A stretch of DNA of 64,000 nt from Rhodococcus sp. OK302 (lineage in GTDB: Bacteria > Actinomycetota > Actinomycetes > Mycobacteriales > Mycobacteriaceae). Under the pieces are notes generated by a model. That model was given only the letters and a program-made list of their open reading frames with translations. It did no database searches and was not told where the DNA came from. This document shows, piece after piece, positions 8,600 through 18,334 of this stretch. A program made the translations under genes and the position numbers. How positions within the stretch are numbered: the first letter of the stretch is position 1; the number at the start of each line of letters is the position of its first letter. The stretch spans positions 5,616,501-5,680,500 of the forward strand of contig NZ_NPJZ01000001.1 in the NCBI RefSeq assembly GCF_002245895.1. The letters are read 5' to 3'.

Positions 8600-9703
8600 C
8601 TACGCCGTGAGTCGCTTTGCCGCAGCGGCAATCCGCTCATCGGTAGCCGTCAATGCGATTCGTACATGCTTGCTTCCGCTCGGTCCGTAGAACTCACCGG
8701 GAGCGACCAGGATGCCGCGATCAGCGAACCACGCAACCGTGTCTCGGCAGGCCTCACCGCGAGTAGCCCACAGGTAGAGGCCGGCCTCGGAATTATCGAC
8801 GGTGAATCCGGCACCGCGAACGGCGTCGAGCAACACGCTTCGACGTTCGCGGTAACGCTCACGTTGCACGTTCTCGTGCAGATCGTCGCCGAGTGCAGCT
8901 TCCATCGCAGCCTGAATGGGCAGCGGCAGAATCATTCCGGCGTGCTTGCGGACTTCGAGAAGTTCCGCGACCAAAGCCGGATCTCCGGTGACAAAACCTG
9001 CGCGGTAGCTCGCCAGGTTCGAGGTCTTGGACAGTGAATGCACGGCCAGAAGGCCGGTCAGGTCACCGTCGTTGACGCGTGGATCGAGAATGGACAGTGC
9101 ATCCGATTCCCAGGTCAGGCCGAGGTAGCACTCGTCGGAGACGACGATGGCGCCTCGCTCGCGTGCCCACGCCACAACCTTCTGCAGGTGTTCGAGGCCG
9201 AGCACCTTGCCGGTGGGGTTGGACGGCGAATTCACGAAGATCAGCGATGCAGATTCGGGACCGAGTTTGTTCAGTCCGTCGGCGCGAATGATCCGTGCGC
9301 CGGCCAACTTCGCAGCGACCTCGTACGTGGGGTACGCCAACTCCGGAATGACAACGAGGTCGTCGGCACCGAGGCCCAAGAGCGTCGGCAGCCACGCGAT
9401 CATTTCCTTGGTACCGATGGCCGGCAGCACGGCTGCCGGATCGATATCCGGAATGTTGTAGCGGCGATCGAGTGACTCGGCAACAGCCTCACGCAGAGCG
9501 AGAGTTCCGTGCGTAGTCGGGTAACCCGGGACCTCTGCAACGGATGCCAGAGCTTCCCGGATCACCGGATCAACCGGGTCGACCGGTGTACCCACCGACA
9601 AATTCACGATGCCGTCGGGATGCGCGTGTGCCTTGGCCGTGACATCTGCCAGCGAATCCCACGGAAAATCGGGAAGCCCGGCAGCAACCGGAGTACGAGA
9701 CAA
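8600..9703 (-). CDS. dapC: Succinyldiaminopimelate aminotransferase
   Basis: A 367-residue fold-type I PLP aminotransferase. Visible marks are the PTTHGTLALREA segment, the substrate/PLP stretch FVNSPSNPTGKV, the aspartate in VVSDECYLG and the Schiff-base lysine in HSLSKTSNLASYRAG. The sequence and the gene order (ferredoxin directly upstream) match the actinobacterial DapC that makes N-succinyl-LL-diaminopimelate for lysine and peptidoglycan synthesis. The gene starts 6 bp after the ferredoxin stop and is probably co-transcribed with it. It ends at a strong bidirectional terminator. Confidence 0.93.
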   Translation of the reverse strand: MSRTPVAAGLPDFPWDSLADVTAKAHAHPDGIVNLSVGTPVDPVDPVIREALASVAEVPGYPTTHGTLALREAVAESLDRRYNIPDIDPAAVLPAIGTKEMIAWLPTLLGLGADDLVVIPELAYPTYEVAAKLAGARIIRADGLNKLGPESASLIFVNSPSNPTGKVLGLEHLQKVVAWARERGAIVVSDECYLGLTWESDALSILDPRVNDGDLTGLLAVHSLSKTSNLASYRAGFVTGDPALVAELLEVRKHAGMILPLPIQAAMEAALGDDLHENVQRERYRERRSVLLDAVRGAGFTVDNSEAGLYLWATRGEACRDTVAWFADRGILVAPGEFYGPSGSKHVRIALTATDERIAAAAKRLTA

Positions 9704-9708
9704 GATTT

Positions 9709-10032
9709 CTATTCCTCACCCATGGGAGGCAGGGCCTTGATGAACGGCGTGTCGTAGTCGACCTTGCCGAGCTTGGCTGCTCCACCAGGCGAGCCGAGGT
9801 TGTCGAAGAAATCGACATTGGCGCTGATGTATGGGCTCCACTGCTCGGGAACGTCGTCTTCGTAGAAGATCGCTTCGACGGGACAGACAGGTTCACACGC
9901 GCCGCAGTCGACACATTCGTCGGGGTGGATGTAGAGCATGCGCCCACCCTCGTAGATGCAGTCGACAGGGCATTCCTCGATACAAGCCTTGTCCAACACA
10001 TCTACACACGGTTCAGCAATCGTGTAGGTCAC
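9709..10032 (-). CDS. fdxA: 7Fe ferredoxin (3Fe-4S/4Fe-4S)
   Basis: A 107-residue electron carrier. Cysteines are at residues 9, 17, 21 and 25, then 40, 43, 46 and 50, in the patterns CX7CX3CP and CX2CX2CX3CP, which is the arrangement of seven-iron ferredoxins. The acidic C-terminal extension with FFDNLG is typical of the mycobacterial FdxC/FdxA group. The GTG at 10032 has GAGAAGGCA just upstream. It is the first gene of a two-gene unit with dapC. Its redox partner is not evident here. Confidence 0.95.
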   Translation of the reverse strand: MTYTIAEPCVDVLDKACIEECPVDCIYEGGRMLYIHPDECVDCGACEPVCPVEAIFYEDDVPEQWSPYISANVDFFDNLGSPGGAAKLGKVDYDTPFIKALPPMGEE

Positions 10033-10091
10033 TGCCTTCTCTCCCTACCTTCCAGAGGTGCACCTGCTCCGCGCAAGCGACTTAACACATT

Positions 10092-10850
10092 TCAGCCTAC
10101 TGTGGTGGCGTTCTTCGTCCGAATCGCTATCCACTTCTCACCGGCAGCCGAAGCACGGATCAGCGCACCGCGCTCACCGAGATAGTCGGCTACGACGCCG
10201 ATCACGGGGATCTTTCCGGCCATCTCGTACGGCTTCGCTCGCTGGGGACGCTTGTGCAGTTCGTCGCTGATTGCCCGAAAAGTCTTGGCAGTTCGCCAGA
10301 GCGTTCCGATCAGTGCGAACGGTCGCCAGGTCTCGTCGACGCTGGTCACGGGCTGTTCGGCAAGATTTTCACCGGAAAGTACCGATCGTGATTCCACCTC
10401 GCGGCGGCACAGAACTGACGCGAGAAGATCAACTTGTTGGTCGCGCTCGGTCACTCCGTGCTCACGCGCAACGGCCACGAGGACGACGGCTTGATTGGCA
10501 AAAGCGAGCAAATCCTGGATCGGTAATCGGCTGAGCAAAACTCCGAAGATCCCGGGAAATGCGACAACTACCGTGTTGAGTGCGCCGAGTCTGGTGGTCC
10601 ACCACTGGGATCTTTGATCGTCGGACATGACCGACCAGGCAGCGGTGCCGGGGAATTTGATCACGTCCAGAACCCAGGCGACGGCGTCGAGAACAGCCTC
10701 GGCGGCACCTCGCTCCGGATCTGTGGGTTCGAACGTACGACGCTTGATCCCGAGCGGATCGCTGTAGGCAAGGTCGAGGACGGGGTTGATGCCCCAGACC
10801 GCTCGATCGAGTACGTCGACGACCCTGCCGTCACCCAGGACATCCGCCAT
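10092..10850 (-). CDS. Hypothetical protein coupled to fbiC
   Basis: A protein of 252 residues that I do not recognise. It starts [20 protein letters not shown], has an amphipathic to hydrophobic centre (VVVAFPGIFGVLLSRL, about residues 95-110, possibly one membrane-associated helix) and a basic C-terminal third rich in Arg/Lys. There are no clear catalytic motifs. The ATG overlaps the fbiC stop by one base (TGATG), so translation is coupled to the F420 biosynthesis gene. That suggests a related role, but this is inference from position. A longer in-frame reading upstream would lie antisense or out of frame inside fbiC and was rejected. Confidence 0.75.
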   Translation of the reverse strand: MADVLGDGRVVDVLDRAVWGINPVLDLAYSDPLGIKRRTFEPTDPERGAAEAVLDAVAWVLDVIKFPGTAAWSVMSDDQRSQWWTTRLGALNTVVVAFPGIFGVLLSRLPIQDLLAFANQAVVLVAVAREHGVTERDQQVDLLASVLCRREVESRSVLSGENLAEQPVTSVDETWRPFALIGTLWRTAKTFRAISDELHKRPQRAKPYEMAGKIPVIGVVADYLGERGALIRASAAGEKWIAIRTKNATTVG

Positions 10851-13453
10851 CAGGCGATCACTCCTTCGCGTCGGGCATGCGTAGTTGTGCGCTCGACTGC
10901 GGGTCGACCGATGCCTTCGGCAATAGCGCGCAGTTCGGCAACGGTCTTCTCGCTGCCGTGCTGGGATCCGGCCATCCGCGAGATGGTCTCTTCCATCAAC
11001 GTTCCACCAAGGTCGTTGGCGCCGCCGTTGAGCATCATCTGCGTTCCGGTGGTACCCAGCTTGACCCAGCTGGTCTGGATGTTCGGGATCCGGCCGTGCA
11101 GCATGATGCGTGCCAAAGCATGCGCGGCGCGGTTGTCTCGGATGGTCGGGCCCGGCCGCGACGCGCCGGCCAGGTACAGCGGAGCACTCTGATGCACAAA
11201 CGGCAGGAGAACGAACTCCGTGAATCCGCCTGTGCGGTCCTGAATTCCGCGCAACACGTTGAGGTGACCAACCCAGTGATGCGGCTGATCGACGTGTCCG
11301 TACATCATGGTCGAACTCGATCGCAGGCCCACTTCGTGCGCCGTGGTGACTACTTCGATCCACTCTGCCGTCGGCAACTTGCCCTTGGTGAGGATCCAGC
11401 GCACCTCGTCGTCGAGAATTTCGGCCGCCGTGCCGGGAATCGTATCGAGTCCGGCTTCACGCAACGCCGTGAGCCAATCGCGGATGCTCTCACCACTGCG
11501 CGAAGCACCGTTCACAATTTCCATGGGCGAAAACGCGTGGACGTGCATGGACGGCACACGCTTCTTGACCGCGCGCACCAGATCGGCGTAGCCCGTGACG
11601 GGGAGTTCTGGATCGATGCCGCCCTGCATGCACACCTCGGTGGCCCCGGCGACGTGCGCTTCCCACGCCCGATCGGCAACTTGCTCAGCCGAGAGGGTGA
11701 AGGCGTCGTCGTCGCCCTTGCGCTGCGCGAAGGCGCAGAACCGGCAACCGGTGTAGCAGATGTTGGTGAAGTTGATGTTGCGGTTCACCACGTAGGTGAC
11801 ATCCTCGCCGACGGCTTCCTTGCGGAGCGCATCTGCCAGGGCCACAACAGCTTCCAAGCCCGCATCTTCGGCAATGGCGAGAGCGCGGTACTCGTCGTCC
11901 GAGCAGCCGGCCGGATCACGCTCGGCACTGCGCAGTGCAGCAAGAAGATCGGTGTCGACGCGAACGGGAGCGCTCAGTTCGAGAACCTGCTCGCGTACGG
12001 TCTCCCAGTCACCGAAGGCACTGCCCAGGTCACTGCGCGTTTCGGTGTTGCGGCCGTCCGTGTCGATCTCGGTATTGAGGTCGACGCGTCCGCTGGATTC
12101 CCAGGATTCGTCCGGCTCCTGCCACGGCAGACCCACGGGCTTGGTGTCGAGCTTGGCCAGGCCCGTCTTCGGATCGGCAAGTGCCTGAACATGACCGGCG
12201 ATGCGCGGGTCGATCCAGGGCGCTCCGGCCAGAACATAGGCAGGCTGCGCGGCAGTGCGCTCGGTGAGCGCGAAGCCTGCCTCCGCACTGATCGCGGCCA
12301 AGGTCTCGAGGTTCGGCCACGGGCGCTCCGGGTTGACATGATCGGGAGTCAACGGCGAAACCCCGCCCCAGTCGTCGACGCCGGCGCCGAGGAGGGCCAG
12401 GCATTCGCTGTTGGAGACAAGATTGGGCGGGCTCTGGATCCGCATCGCCGGGCCCAGCAGCAAACGAGCAACGGCGATGGCAGCCAGGAACTCGTCGAGA
12501 CCCGCATCGGGAGTATCGCGCATCGCGGTGTCGGGCTTGGCCAGGAAGTTCTGGATGATGACTTCCTGAATATGACCGAAGGCCTTGTGCGACTTACGAA
12601 TCGCCATGATCGACTCGGCCCGTTCGAGGAAGTTCTCCCCGATACCCACCAGAATGCCGGTCGTGAACGGAACGTTCAAACGGCCCGCATCGGTCAGGGT
12701 TCGCAACCGAACGGCCGGATCTTTGTCGGGGCTGCCGTAGTGGCATTCACCCTTGTCGGTGAACAGCCTGGTAGCAGTGGTCTCGAGCATCATGCCCATC
12801 GACGGCGCTACCGGCTTGAGACGCGAAAGTTCCTGCCAACTCATCACACCGGGGTTCAGATGCGGGAGCAGTCCCGTTTCTTCGAGCACTCGGATCGACA
12901 TTGCCCGCAGGTAGTCGAGGGTGGAGTCGTAACCGCGCTCGTCGAGCCACTGCTTGGCCTCGGGCCAGCGCGCCTCCGGGCGGTCACCCAAGGTGAACAG
13001 CGCCTCCTTGCAGCCCAATTCGGCGCCGGCCCGGGCAATTTCAAGCACCTCGTCAGGTTCGAGGTACATTCCGTGTCCCTCGGCGCGCAGCTTGCCCGGC
13101 ACCGTCACGAAGGTGCAGTAGTGGCACTTGTCCTGACACAGTCGGGTCAGCGGAATGAAAACCTTGCGCGAGTACGTCACGGTGTTCGGGCGTCCCGCAG
13201 CCAACAGTCCGGCGTCACGAACCTTTGCCGCTGACGCGCACAGGTCCGCCAGATCGGCGCCACGTGCCTGCAACAGCGTCGACGCCTCGTCGACATTCAG
13301 AGTCGCGCCGTCTCGCGCGCGACGCAGCACACGACGCATCGCGGAAGCAGACGGGCCCGCCGAGCTCGCCGATGCGCTCGAGCCGGCCGACGCGGATATG
13401 CCGGGCATCGGAAGCATGGTGGGTTTGCCGGAGTCATCACCAGTTCGGTTCAC
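10850..13453 (-). CDS. fbiC: Bifunctional FO synthase (CofG/CofH fusion)
   Basis: An 867-residue protein with two radical-SAM domains that make the deazaflavin FO, precursor of coenzyme F420, from tyrosine and a pyrimidine intermediate. The first CX3CX2C cluster is CQDKCHYC (near residue 115) and the second is CYTGCRFC (near residue 565), one per half. The fused CofG-CofH layout is characteristic of actinobacteria. A low-complexity Ser/Ala stretch at the N-terminus (residues 20-38) makes the exact start less certain. The F420-type LLM oxidoreductase at 48.7 kb is a possible user of the cofactor. A small hypothetical gene follows with a one-base overlap. Confidence 0.97.
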   Translation of the reverse strand: MNRTGDDSGKPTMLPMPGISASAGSSASASSAGPSASAMRRVLRRARDGATLNVDEASTLLQARGADLADLCASAAKVRDAGLLAAGRPNTVTYSRKVFIPLTRLCQDKCHYCTFVTVPGKLRAEGHGMYLEPDEVLEIARAGAELGCKEALFTLGDRPEARWPEAKQWLDERGYDSTLDYLRAMSIRVLEETGLLPHLNPGVMSWQELSRLKPVAPSMGMMLETTATRLFTDKGECHYGSPDKDPAVRLRTLTDAGRLNVPFTTGILVGIGENFLERAESIMAIRKSHKAFGHIQEVIIQNFLAKPDTAMRDTPDAGLDEFLAAIAVARLLLGPAMRIQSPPNLVSNSECLALLGAGVDDWGGVSPLTPDHVNPERPWPNLETLAAISAEAGFALTERTAAQPAYVLAGAPWIDPRIAGHVQALADPKTGLAKLDTKPVGLPWQEPDESWESSGRVDLNTEIDTDGRNTETRSDLGSAFGDWETVREQVLELSAPVRVDTDLLAALRSAERDPAGCSDDEYRALAIAEDAGLEAVVALADALRKEAVGEDVTYVVNRNINFTNICYTGCRFCAFAQRKGDDDAFTLSAEQVADRAWEAHVAGATEVCMQGGIDPELPVTGYADLVRAVKKRVPSMHVHAFSPMEIVNGASRSGESIRDWLTALREAGLDTIPGTAAEILDDEVRWILTKGKLPTAEWIEVVTTAHEVGLRSSSTMMYGHVDQPHHWVGHLNVLRGIQDRTGGFTEFVLLPFVHQSAPLYLAGASRPGPTIRDNRAAHALARIMLHGRIPNIQTSWVKLGTTGTQMMLNGGANDLGGTLMEETISRMAGSQHGSEKTVAELRAIAEGIGRPAVERTTTHARREGVIA

Positions 13454-13523
13454 TTAGCGATCATGCGCCATGCCGGACGCCTACTGCCACTCGGTGCCAG
13501 AACTCCCAGAACACCAGCGCCCG

Positions 13524-13712
13524 TCAGGTGGGCGGATACTCCTCGTCGAGCGCAACTTCGCGGCGCTGATCGACAACGTCGGCTGCCGGTGCATCAGGCG
13601 GAATATCAGTGAAATCAGGTTCGCCCGGTGTGTTGGGATCTACCAGTGCTGCCTGTTCCAGAGCATCCGGCTCCGGTGCCTCCGAATCGAATGCCGAATC
13701 TTGTTCAGTCAT
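13524..13712 (-). CDS. Small acidic hypothetical protein
   Basis: A 62-residue, strongly acidic Pro/Asp/Glu-rich protein (starts MTEQDSAFDSEAPEPDAL, ends DEEYPPT) without hydrophobic segments, probably disordered. I do not recognise it. The ATG at 13712 has GGGAG six bases upstream, better spaced than the adjacent GTG at 13715. It lies 70 bp upstream of fbiC on the same strand, so it may share that transcript. Confidence 0.6.
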   Translation of the reverse strand: MTEQDSAFDSEAPEPDALEQAALVDPNTPGEPDFTDIPPDAPAADVVDQRREVALDEEYPPT

Positions 13713-13794
13713 CACGTGCTCCCTTCATCGGTCGCCACACTCCACCATAGGGCGGTTGTCGACAGATCGCCCCAACTCGACCAAAGTAGGCACT

Positions 13795-14298
13795 ATGACC
13801 GCGCCAACCACTGTGACCATGGCCGACCCGTTATGGCGCCCGAGCACCAACGCCCCCAAACTGTGGGCAATCACCGCCGCCCTCACCTGGGCGCCGATCA
13901 TCGTGGCCGAGATCGTCGCCGCGATCTTGATCCCCGGATTGCCGACCTGGCTGGTAGGAGCAATCGCTGCGGTCACAGTTCTGGGCGCCGCCGTGCACAT
14001 CCTGATGGTTCCGACCTGGAGATATCGCGTGCACCGCTGGGAAATCAGCGACACCGCCGTGTACACCCGGACCGGCTGGTTCACCCACGAACGACGCATC
14101 GCCCCCATCTCGAGGATCCAAACCGTCGACACCGAGCGCGGCCCCATCGACCGAATGCTGGGACTCGCCACCGTGACTGTGACGACTGCGTCGTCCGCCG
14201 GAGCCGTGAAGATCTCGGCTCTCGATCAGGAGGTCGCAGACCGCACCGTGGCCCAGCTGACCGAGATCGCCGGCAGCAACGTCGGTGACGCAACATGA
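13795..14298 (+). CDS. PH domain-containing membrane protein (YdbS-like)
   Basis: A 167-residue protein with two adjacent transmembrane helices (about residues 25-75) followed by a bacterial PH (bPH_2) domain: WRYRVHRWEISDTAVYTRTGWFT is cut short here as WRYRVHRWEISDTAVY, then RIAPISRIQTVDTERGPIDR. YdbS-type proteins are membrane proteins of unclear function, usually encoded beside a larger YdbT-like partner, as here. The following gene starts within the stop codon (ATGA overlap), so the pair is translationally coupled. Confidence 0.88.
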   Translation: MTAPTTVTMADPLWRPSTNAPKLWAITAALTWAPIIVAEIVAAILIPGLPTWLVGAIAAVTVLGAAVHILMVPTWRYRVHRWEISDTAVYTRTGWFTHERRIAPISRIQTVDTERGPIDRMLGLATVTVTTASSAGAVKISALDQEVADRTVAQLTEIAGSNVGDAT

Positions 14299-15866
14299 CC
14301 GAATACCAGGAAATCGAACCCATGGTCGACATTCCCGCCGAATCCGAATCTGCGGCCGCCGAAGCCGCGGAGCAAGAACAGCCGTGGCTTCGCCTCGACC
14401 GACGAATGCTGCTGGTCCACCCGGTCAACGAAGTCGTCAAACTGCTTCCCGTCCTCGTGGTCTCGTTCATTCTCGGCAGCCAGAGCGGAAATCATCTGTG
14501 GGGCGTCGCCGTCGTCACACTGCTGGTGATCTTCGGTCTGCTGCGATGGTTCACCACCACCTACCGCATCGGCCCGGTACATGTTCAGCTTCGTACCGGC
14601 GTTTTCCAGAAGAAACTGCTCTCGGTGCCGCGGAGTCGAATTCGATCCGTCGACGTCGAAGCCGGTGTCATGCACCGACTGCTCGGGCTTTCCATCGTCC
14701 GGATCGGCACCGGCCAGCGTGCCGGTAAAGGGCACGAGTCCAACAAGTTCGAGCTCAACGCACTCTCGAGCGCGCTGGTCCCCGACCTTCGCGCCGCGCT
14801 CCTCGCAGGAGCTCGAAGCAAGCCTGAAAAACCGGGACAGTCCACTTCCGAAACACCGCTGCCGCAAGAACCTTCGGAAACCGAGATCGGGCACTGGCAG
14901 CCGAGTTGGGTACGGTACGCACCCTTTTCGTTTACCGGAATCTTCATCATCGCTGCGATAGTCGGCATCGCCTTCCAATACGGAGTCGGAAGCGCAATCG
15001 CGAGATCGTCGGCCGTCTCCACTAGCGTCGACTCGCTCGAAAGCCTCGGCGTCACCGTTTTGGTCGTCGTTGCCCTCGTCGCGCTACTCGTCCTTTCCAG
15101 CATCTTCGCGTGCGTTCAGTATCTGATCGCATTCGGCAACATGACCCTGACCGACAATGGCCGCATCCTCCATGTCAGCCACGGACTGCTCAAGACCCGC
15201 CAAACCACCTTGGATCGAGCGCGCCTACGCGGTACGACGCTGAAAGAACCACTCCTGCTTCGTCTCGCCGGCGGTGCTCGCCTCGACGCCATCATGACCG
15301 GTGTGAGTGCAGAAAAGAAGGAATCCTCACTTCTGTTGCCGCAGGGGCCGCGGGCCGAAGCGGAACGGGTGATGGCCACCGTCATCGGCGATACCCGGCA
15401 GGCATCGATCCCCCTCGGCGGCCACGGCAGCGCCGCGCGTCGGCGCCGTTACACCCGCGGTCTGTTCGCCGCGGGGACCGCGCTTGTGGCGCTGCTCGTC
15501 AGCCTCGCATTCGGAGTTCAGATTCCGGTGTACGCGTGGGTCGGCGTTGCAGTGCTGGCAGTGGGCGGTACAGCCCTCGCTTACGACCGAGCCAAGGGCC
15601 TCGGTCACGCAGTGCTACCAGGATGGCTGATCACCCGCAGTGGCTCGCTCGACCGCAAACGGCACAGCCTGGAAGCGGACGGCGTGATCGGCTGGACGGT
15701 TCGTGAAACGTTCTTCCAGCGGCGCGCCGGAGTTGCCACCGTTATCGCCGCGACACCGGCCGGCACCGGCGGCTACGCCGTGATCGACCTGCCTGCTCAG
15801 GATTCCTGGAGTCTGATCGAAGCTGTCACGCCTGGAGCCGGCGACGTCTGGGCAGATCGTCGATAA
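14295..15866 (+). CDS. PH domain-containing membrane protein (YdbT-like, repeated bPH_2)
   Basis: A 523-residue membrane protein with paired hydrophobic helices near residues 45-85, 215-275 and 390-425. Each pair is followed by a bPH_2-like segment (for example VPRSRIRSVDVEAGVMHRLL, and TTLDRARLRGTTLKEPLLLR). This triple layout matches YdbT. In Bacillus, YdbS/YdbT have been linked to resistance to certain antimicrobials; whether that applies here is unknown. It is the second gene of the coupled pair, and its 3' end overlaps convergent hemD by 41 bp. Confidence 0.88.
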   Translation: MTEYQEIEPMVDIPAESESAAAEAAEQEQPWLRLDRRMLLVHPVNEVVKLLPVLVVSFILGSQSGNHLWGVAVVTLLVIFGLLRWFTTTYRIGPVHVQLRTGVFQKKLLSVPRSRIRSVDVEAGVMHRLLGLSIVRIGTGQRAGKGHESNKFELNALSSALVPDLRAALLAGARSKPEKPGQSTSETPLPQEPSETEIGHWQPSWVRYAPFSFTGIFIIAAIVGIAFQYGVGSAIARSSAVSTSVDSLESLGVTVLVVVALVALLVLSSIFACVQYLIAFGNMTLTDNGRILHVSHGLLKTRQTTLDRARLRGTTLKEPLLLRLAGGARLDAIMTGVSAEKKESSLLLPQGPRAEAERVMATVIGDTRQASIPLGGHGSAARRRRYTRGLFAAGTALVALLVSLAFGVQIPVYAWVGVAVLAVGGTALAYDRAKGLGHAVLPGWLITRSGSLDRKRHSLEADGVIGWTVRETFFQRRAGVATVIAATPAGTGGYAVIDLPAQDSWSLIEAVTPGAGDVWADRR

Positions 15867-16671
15867 TCAGCCGCGCCAATGATCCGAGCCTCGATCGTTC
15901 CGGCTGAATCGTGGGCACTCCGAGCAGTTCCAACGGTGCCGCTGTCACAGGGCCGACGCAATAAGTGGGCACCGACCCTCGCATCGCAGCAACAAATCGT
16001 TCGAGTTCGCCCATCTCCTTGGCCGTACTGAGCATCGAAGAGACTGCCGGGGCACTGGTGAAGGTGAGTGCATCGATATTGCCGGACCGCACCGCTGACA
16101 CCAGTGCCCGCACCGGCCCCTGATCGGGCGGCCGGATCCACCGGTAGACCGATATCGCGGTCACGACGGCTCCGAGGTCTGCCAACGACGCACTCAGGTC
16201 GGTCAGCGGTTCCCACTCGGTGATGATGCCGTGCAGTTGAACTGCCACGCGCACTCCCTCGACGCCCTCACTGCGAAGGTGGTCGAGGACTTCCTCGGAG
16301 GATTCCCCCGCCGGCGACCACGCCTCACGCAAACCTGCTCCACGGATCGCGCCCACCGCTTTGGGTCCGCGGGCAATGATGCGGGTCCGGTTCAGTGCGC
16401 CCAGAAACTGCTCGGTCAGATCCCACGACGCCACGGCCTCGAGCCAACCCCGAAACCCGATGCCCGTACTGATGACCACCAGTTCCGGCGGATCAGCGAT
16501 CAACGCCGCCGTCTGCACGCGCAGATCGGCGTCGTCGATCAAGGGCAGTACGTGGATTACCGGCGTACGGACGGTCTCGGCGCCCCGCCGCTCGAGGAGG
16601 GCCGCAAATTCTTCGGTCCGCCGCTCCGCCGTCAAAGCGATAGTTGTACCCGCAAGGTCTAGTTCAGCCAC
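15826..16671 (-). CDS. hemD: Uroporphyrinogen-III synthase family protein
   Basis: A 281-residue protein of the HemD fold: two alternating domains with LVVISTGIGFRGWLEAV in the first and ALTFTSAPAVSSMLSTA in the second, the usual family signature. The enzyme closes and inverts ring D of hydroxymethylbilane to make uroporphyrinogen III for haem, sirohaem and corrinoids. It is not in a hem cluster here, and actinobacteria often carry a second, regulator-associated HemD-like protein, so this may be the accessory copy rather than the housekeeping enzyme. It overlaps the convergent PH-domain gene. Confidence 0.85.
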   Translation of the reverse strand: MAELDLAGTTIALTAERRTEEFAALLERRGAETVRTPVIHVLPLIDDADLRVQTAALIADPPELVVISTGIGFRGWLEAVASWDLTEQFLGALNRTRIIARGPKAVGAIRGAGLREAWSPAGESSEEVLDHLRSEGVEGVRVAVQLHGIITEWEPLTDLSASLADLGAVVTAISVYRWIRPPDQGPVRALVSAVRSGNIDALTFTSAPAVSSMLSTAKEMGELERFVAAMRGSVPTYCVGPVTAAPLELLGVPTIQPERSRLGSLARLIIDDLPRRRRLQA

Positions 16672-16686
16672 AGATGTCAGTGTCCC

Positions 16687-17118
16687 CTATGCGCGGCCGA
16701 AATCCTTGGGCGACGTGAGTGCGTTGCTCGCGACCTTGAACAAATACACAACTGCCGGCGCCAGTGCACCGACAAGTAGGAGGAGAGTCAACGGCGACGA
16801 CAGCACCAGAACGTCGCCGCCCGGCCCGCCGACCATGCACAACAGGAATCCGGCGATCCAACCAGCGAGCGGCAGTGCCGCTTTGCCGGCCGTCGTCACC
16901 GTCCGCGCGGCGATGACCAAAATGAGGTTGACGACAGCGGCAACCAGAATGCTGACCGGGAAAGGTGTGGTGCCGAGGTAGCTCGGAAGAAAGATCACCG
17001 CCAGCACCGCGCACAGAAATCCGTCGAAAATCAGAACACCGAGGATGACTGGATCGAGAAACGACATTCCTTCTGACTTCACGATGTTTGCGTTCGAGGT
17101 CGGAGGGGCCGTGGTCAT
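16687..17118 (-). CDS. Conserved membrane protein, Rv1171-like
   Basis: A 143-residue integral membrane protein with four predicted helices (about residues 22-45, 55-72, 80-97 and 106-128) and a short cytoplasmic tail. Function is unknown. Its place between mshB and fbiC corresponds to Rv1171 in Mycobacterium tuberculosis as I recall that map, and the size is comparable. An internal ATG at 17067 has AGAAGGA directly against it, too close for a normal site, so the longer start is kept. Confidence 0.75.
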   Translation of the reverse strand: MTTAPPTSNANIVKSEGMSFLDPVILGVLIFDGFLCAVLAVIFLPSYLGTTPFPVSILVAAVVNLILVIAARTVTTAGKAALPLAGWIAGFLLCMVGGPGGDVLVLSSPLTLLLLVGALAPAVVYLFKVASNALTSPKDFGRA

Positions 17119-17185
17119 GGACTCAATTTTGGTCTATCCGAGGAACACCGGTGAGCGCGGGTCCCTTCCCGGCACGGATGCACGA

Positions 17186-17344
17186 TCACGGAACCGGCGG
17201 GAACCCGAGCAACGTCAGAAGGTGACTTTGCTGATCCGCGAACGCGTACAACGATCCGTAGTACTGATCGTGGTAAAAACCCGCCATCGGTCGCAGAGAA
17301 TCGACGAACGCGACGATCTGATTCTGTACGTCCCAGTTGAACAT
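17186..17344 (-). CDS. Possible small aromatic-rich protein downstream of mshB
   Basis: A 52-codon frame starting MFNWDVQNQIVAF and ending LLTLLGFPPVP, rich in Phe, Tyr and Trp. Most third positions (about three quarters) are G or C, as in the neighbouring real genes, and GGTGG lies seven bases before the ATG. The frame stays open to 17410. I know of no family for it. It lies between mshB and the Rv1171-like gene on the same strand and could be part of that transcript. Confidence 0.4.
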   Translation of the reverse strand: MFNWDVQNQIVAFVDSLRPMAGFYHDQYYGSLYAFADQQSHLLTLLGFPPVP

Positions 17345-17449
17345 GTGTGCGCCACCATCCCTGCTGCCACCCGAAGGACCACCCGTTCGGTGACATGCAT
17401 CACACCGCATTCCGGTGTGAGCCGCAATGCCTGACCCGTAACTACCAGG

Positions 17450-18334
17450 TCAGTCGTGTGTACCGCTGAACAGATCGCTCTCGCGACCGTCGCCGCCGAC
17501 CTCACCGAGCGCACCCCGGACGAGAACAAAGTGCTCCACCGCCAGGATCGGTTGCACCACGTTGTTGGAGAGCGCAAATTCGGTGCCACTCGGAGCCACT
17601 GTCACCTGGGTCGCGTGCTCGGAGAGAGCTTCGGCCTTGGACTCGAGTACCTCACCGATATCGATCGCGGTGGTGACCTCGGCATCGTCGACGCTCGGCA
17701 GTTCACCCGGTTCCGGCAATCGCCACTGCTCAGGGAACTCGCAGATTGACGCGATCCCTCGTTCCAGCGAACTGCGTTCGGTCACCGTCCAATACAACTT
17801 CTGCGGCGTCCACGGCGGCCCGGCTTCCGGATAAACGGTTGTGCCGGCAGCGTCGACCGCAGCGGTGGTGATCGCGTTGGCCGCAATGTGGTCGGGATGC
17901 CCGTACCCACCGTTGGTGTCGTACGTGATCACGACGTGCGGACGCAGTTCACGGATCACCTCAACCACACCGCGAACAGCATCTTCGGTATCAGCGTTGA
18001 CAAATGCCCGGGGATTGGAGGCCGACGGGGTGTCGATCATTCCGGAATCACGAAAATGACCGGCTCCCAACAAGAATCGAGGAGCATCTACGCCGAGCGC
18101 AGAGAGCGCAGACGTCAATTCCGCGATCCGGTATCCACCGAGCTGATCCGACTCACCGGCAACGAGACCGGCCCAACGATCACCGATCACCTCACCCTCT
18201 TCACCCAGCGTGCAGGTAAGGACAGTAACCTCGACGCCTTCGTCGACGTACCGGGCGATGGTTCCGCCGGTGGTAATCGTCTCGTCGTCGGGGTGTGCGT
18301 GCACCAGGAGGAGTCGCTTGGTCGTGGCGGTCAC
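17450..18334 (-). CDS. mshB: Mycothiol biosynthesis deacetylase
   Basis: A 294-residue zinc deacetylase that removes the acetyl group from N-acetylglucosaminyl-inositol, the second step of mycothiol synthesis. The zinc-site motif HAHPDDET is at about residues 11-18 and the third ligand region is GYGHPDHIAAN near residue 145, as in the PIG-L/LmbE-type family. GDRWAGL and FGxxx-type substrate loops are also recognisable. Mca amidase is a close paralogue, but length and gene context favour MshB. Its GTG start overlaps the TGA of the upstream lipoprotein gene (GTGA), so both are one unit. Confidence 0.94.
   Translation of the reverse strand: MTATTKRLLLVHAHPDDETITTGGTIARYVDEGVEVTVLTCTLGEEGEVIGDRWAGLVAGESDQLGGYRIAELTSALSALGVDAPRFLLGAGHFRDSGMIDTPSASNPRAFVNADTEDAVRGVVEVIRELRPHVVITYDTNGGYGHPDHIAANAITTAAVDAAGTTVYPEAGPPWTPQKLYWTVTERSSLERGIASICEFPEQWRLPEPGELPSVDDAEVTTAIDIGEVLESKAEALSEHATQVTVAPSGTEFALSNNVVQPILAVEHFVLVRGALGEVGGDGRESDLFSGTHD

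Noticed and set aside
10877..13234. Plus-strand frame of 785 codons opposite fbiC
   Set aside because: Mirror frame of fbiC; no ribosome site and no family marks.
17344..17410. CxxCH (CDACH) haem-binding-like motif at the start of the extended small frame downstream of mshB
   Set aside because: It lies upstream of the preferred start, has no signal peptide, and a single CxxCH in so short a stretch is likely chance.
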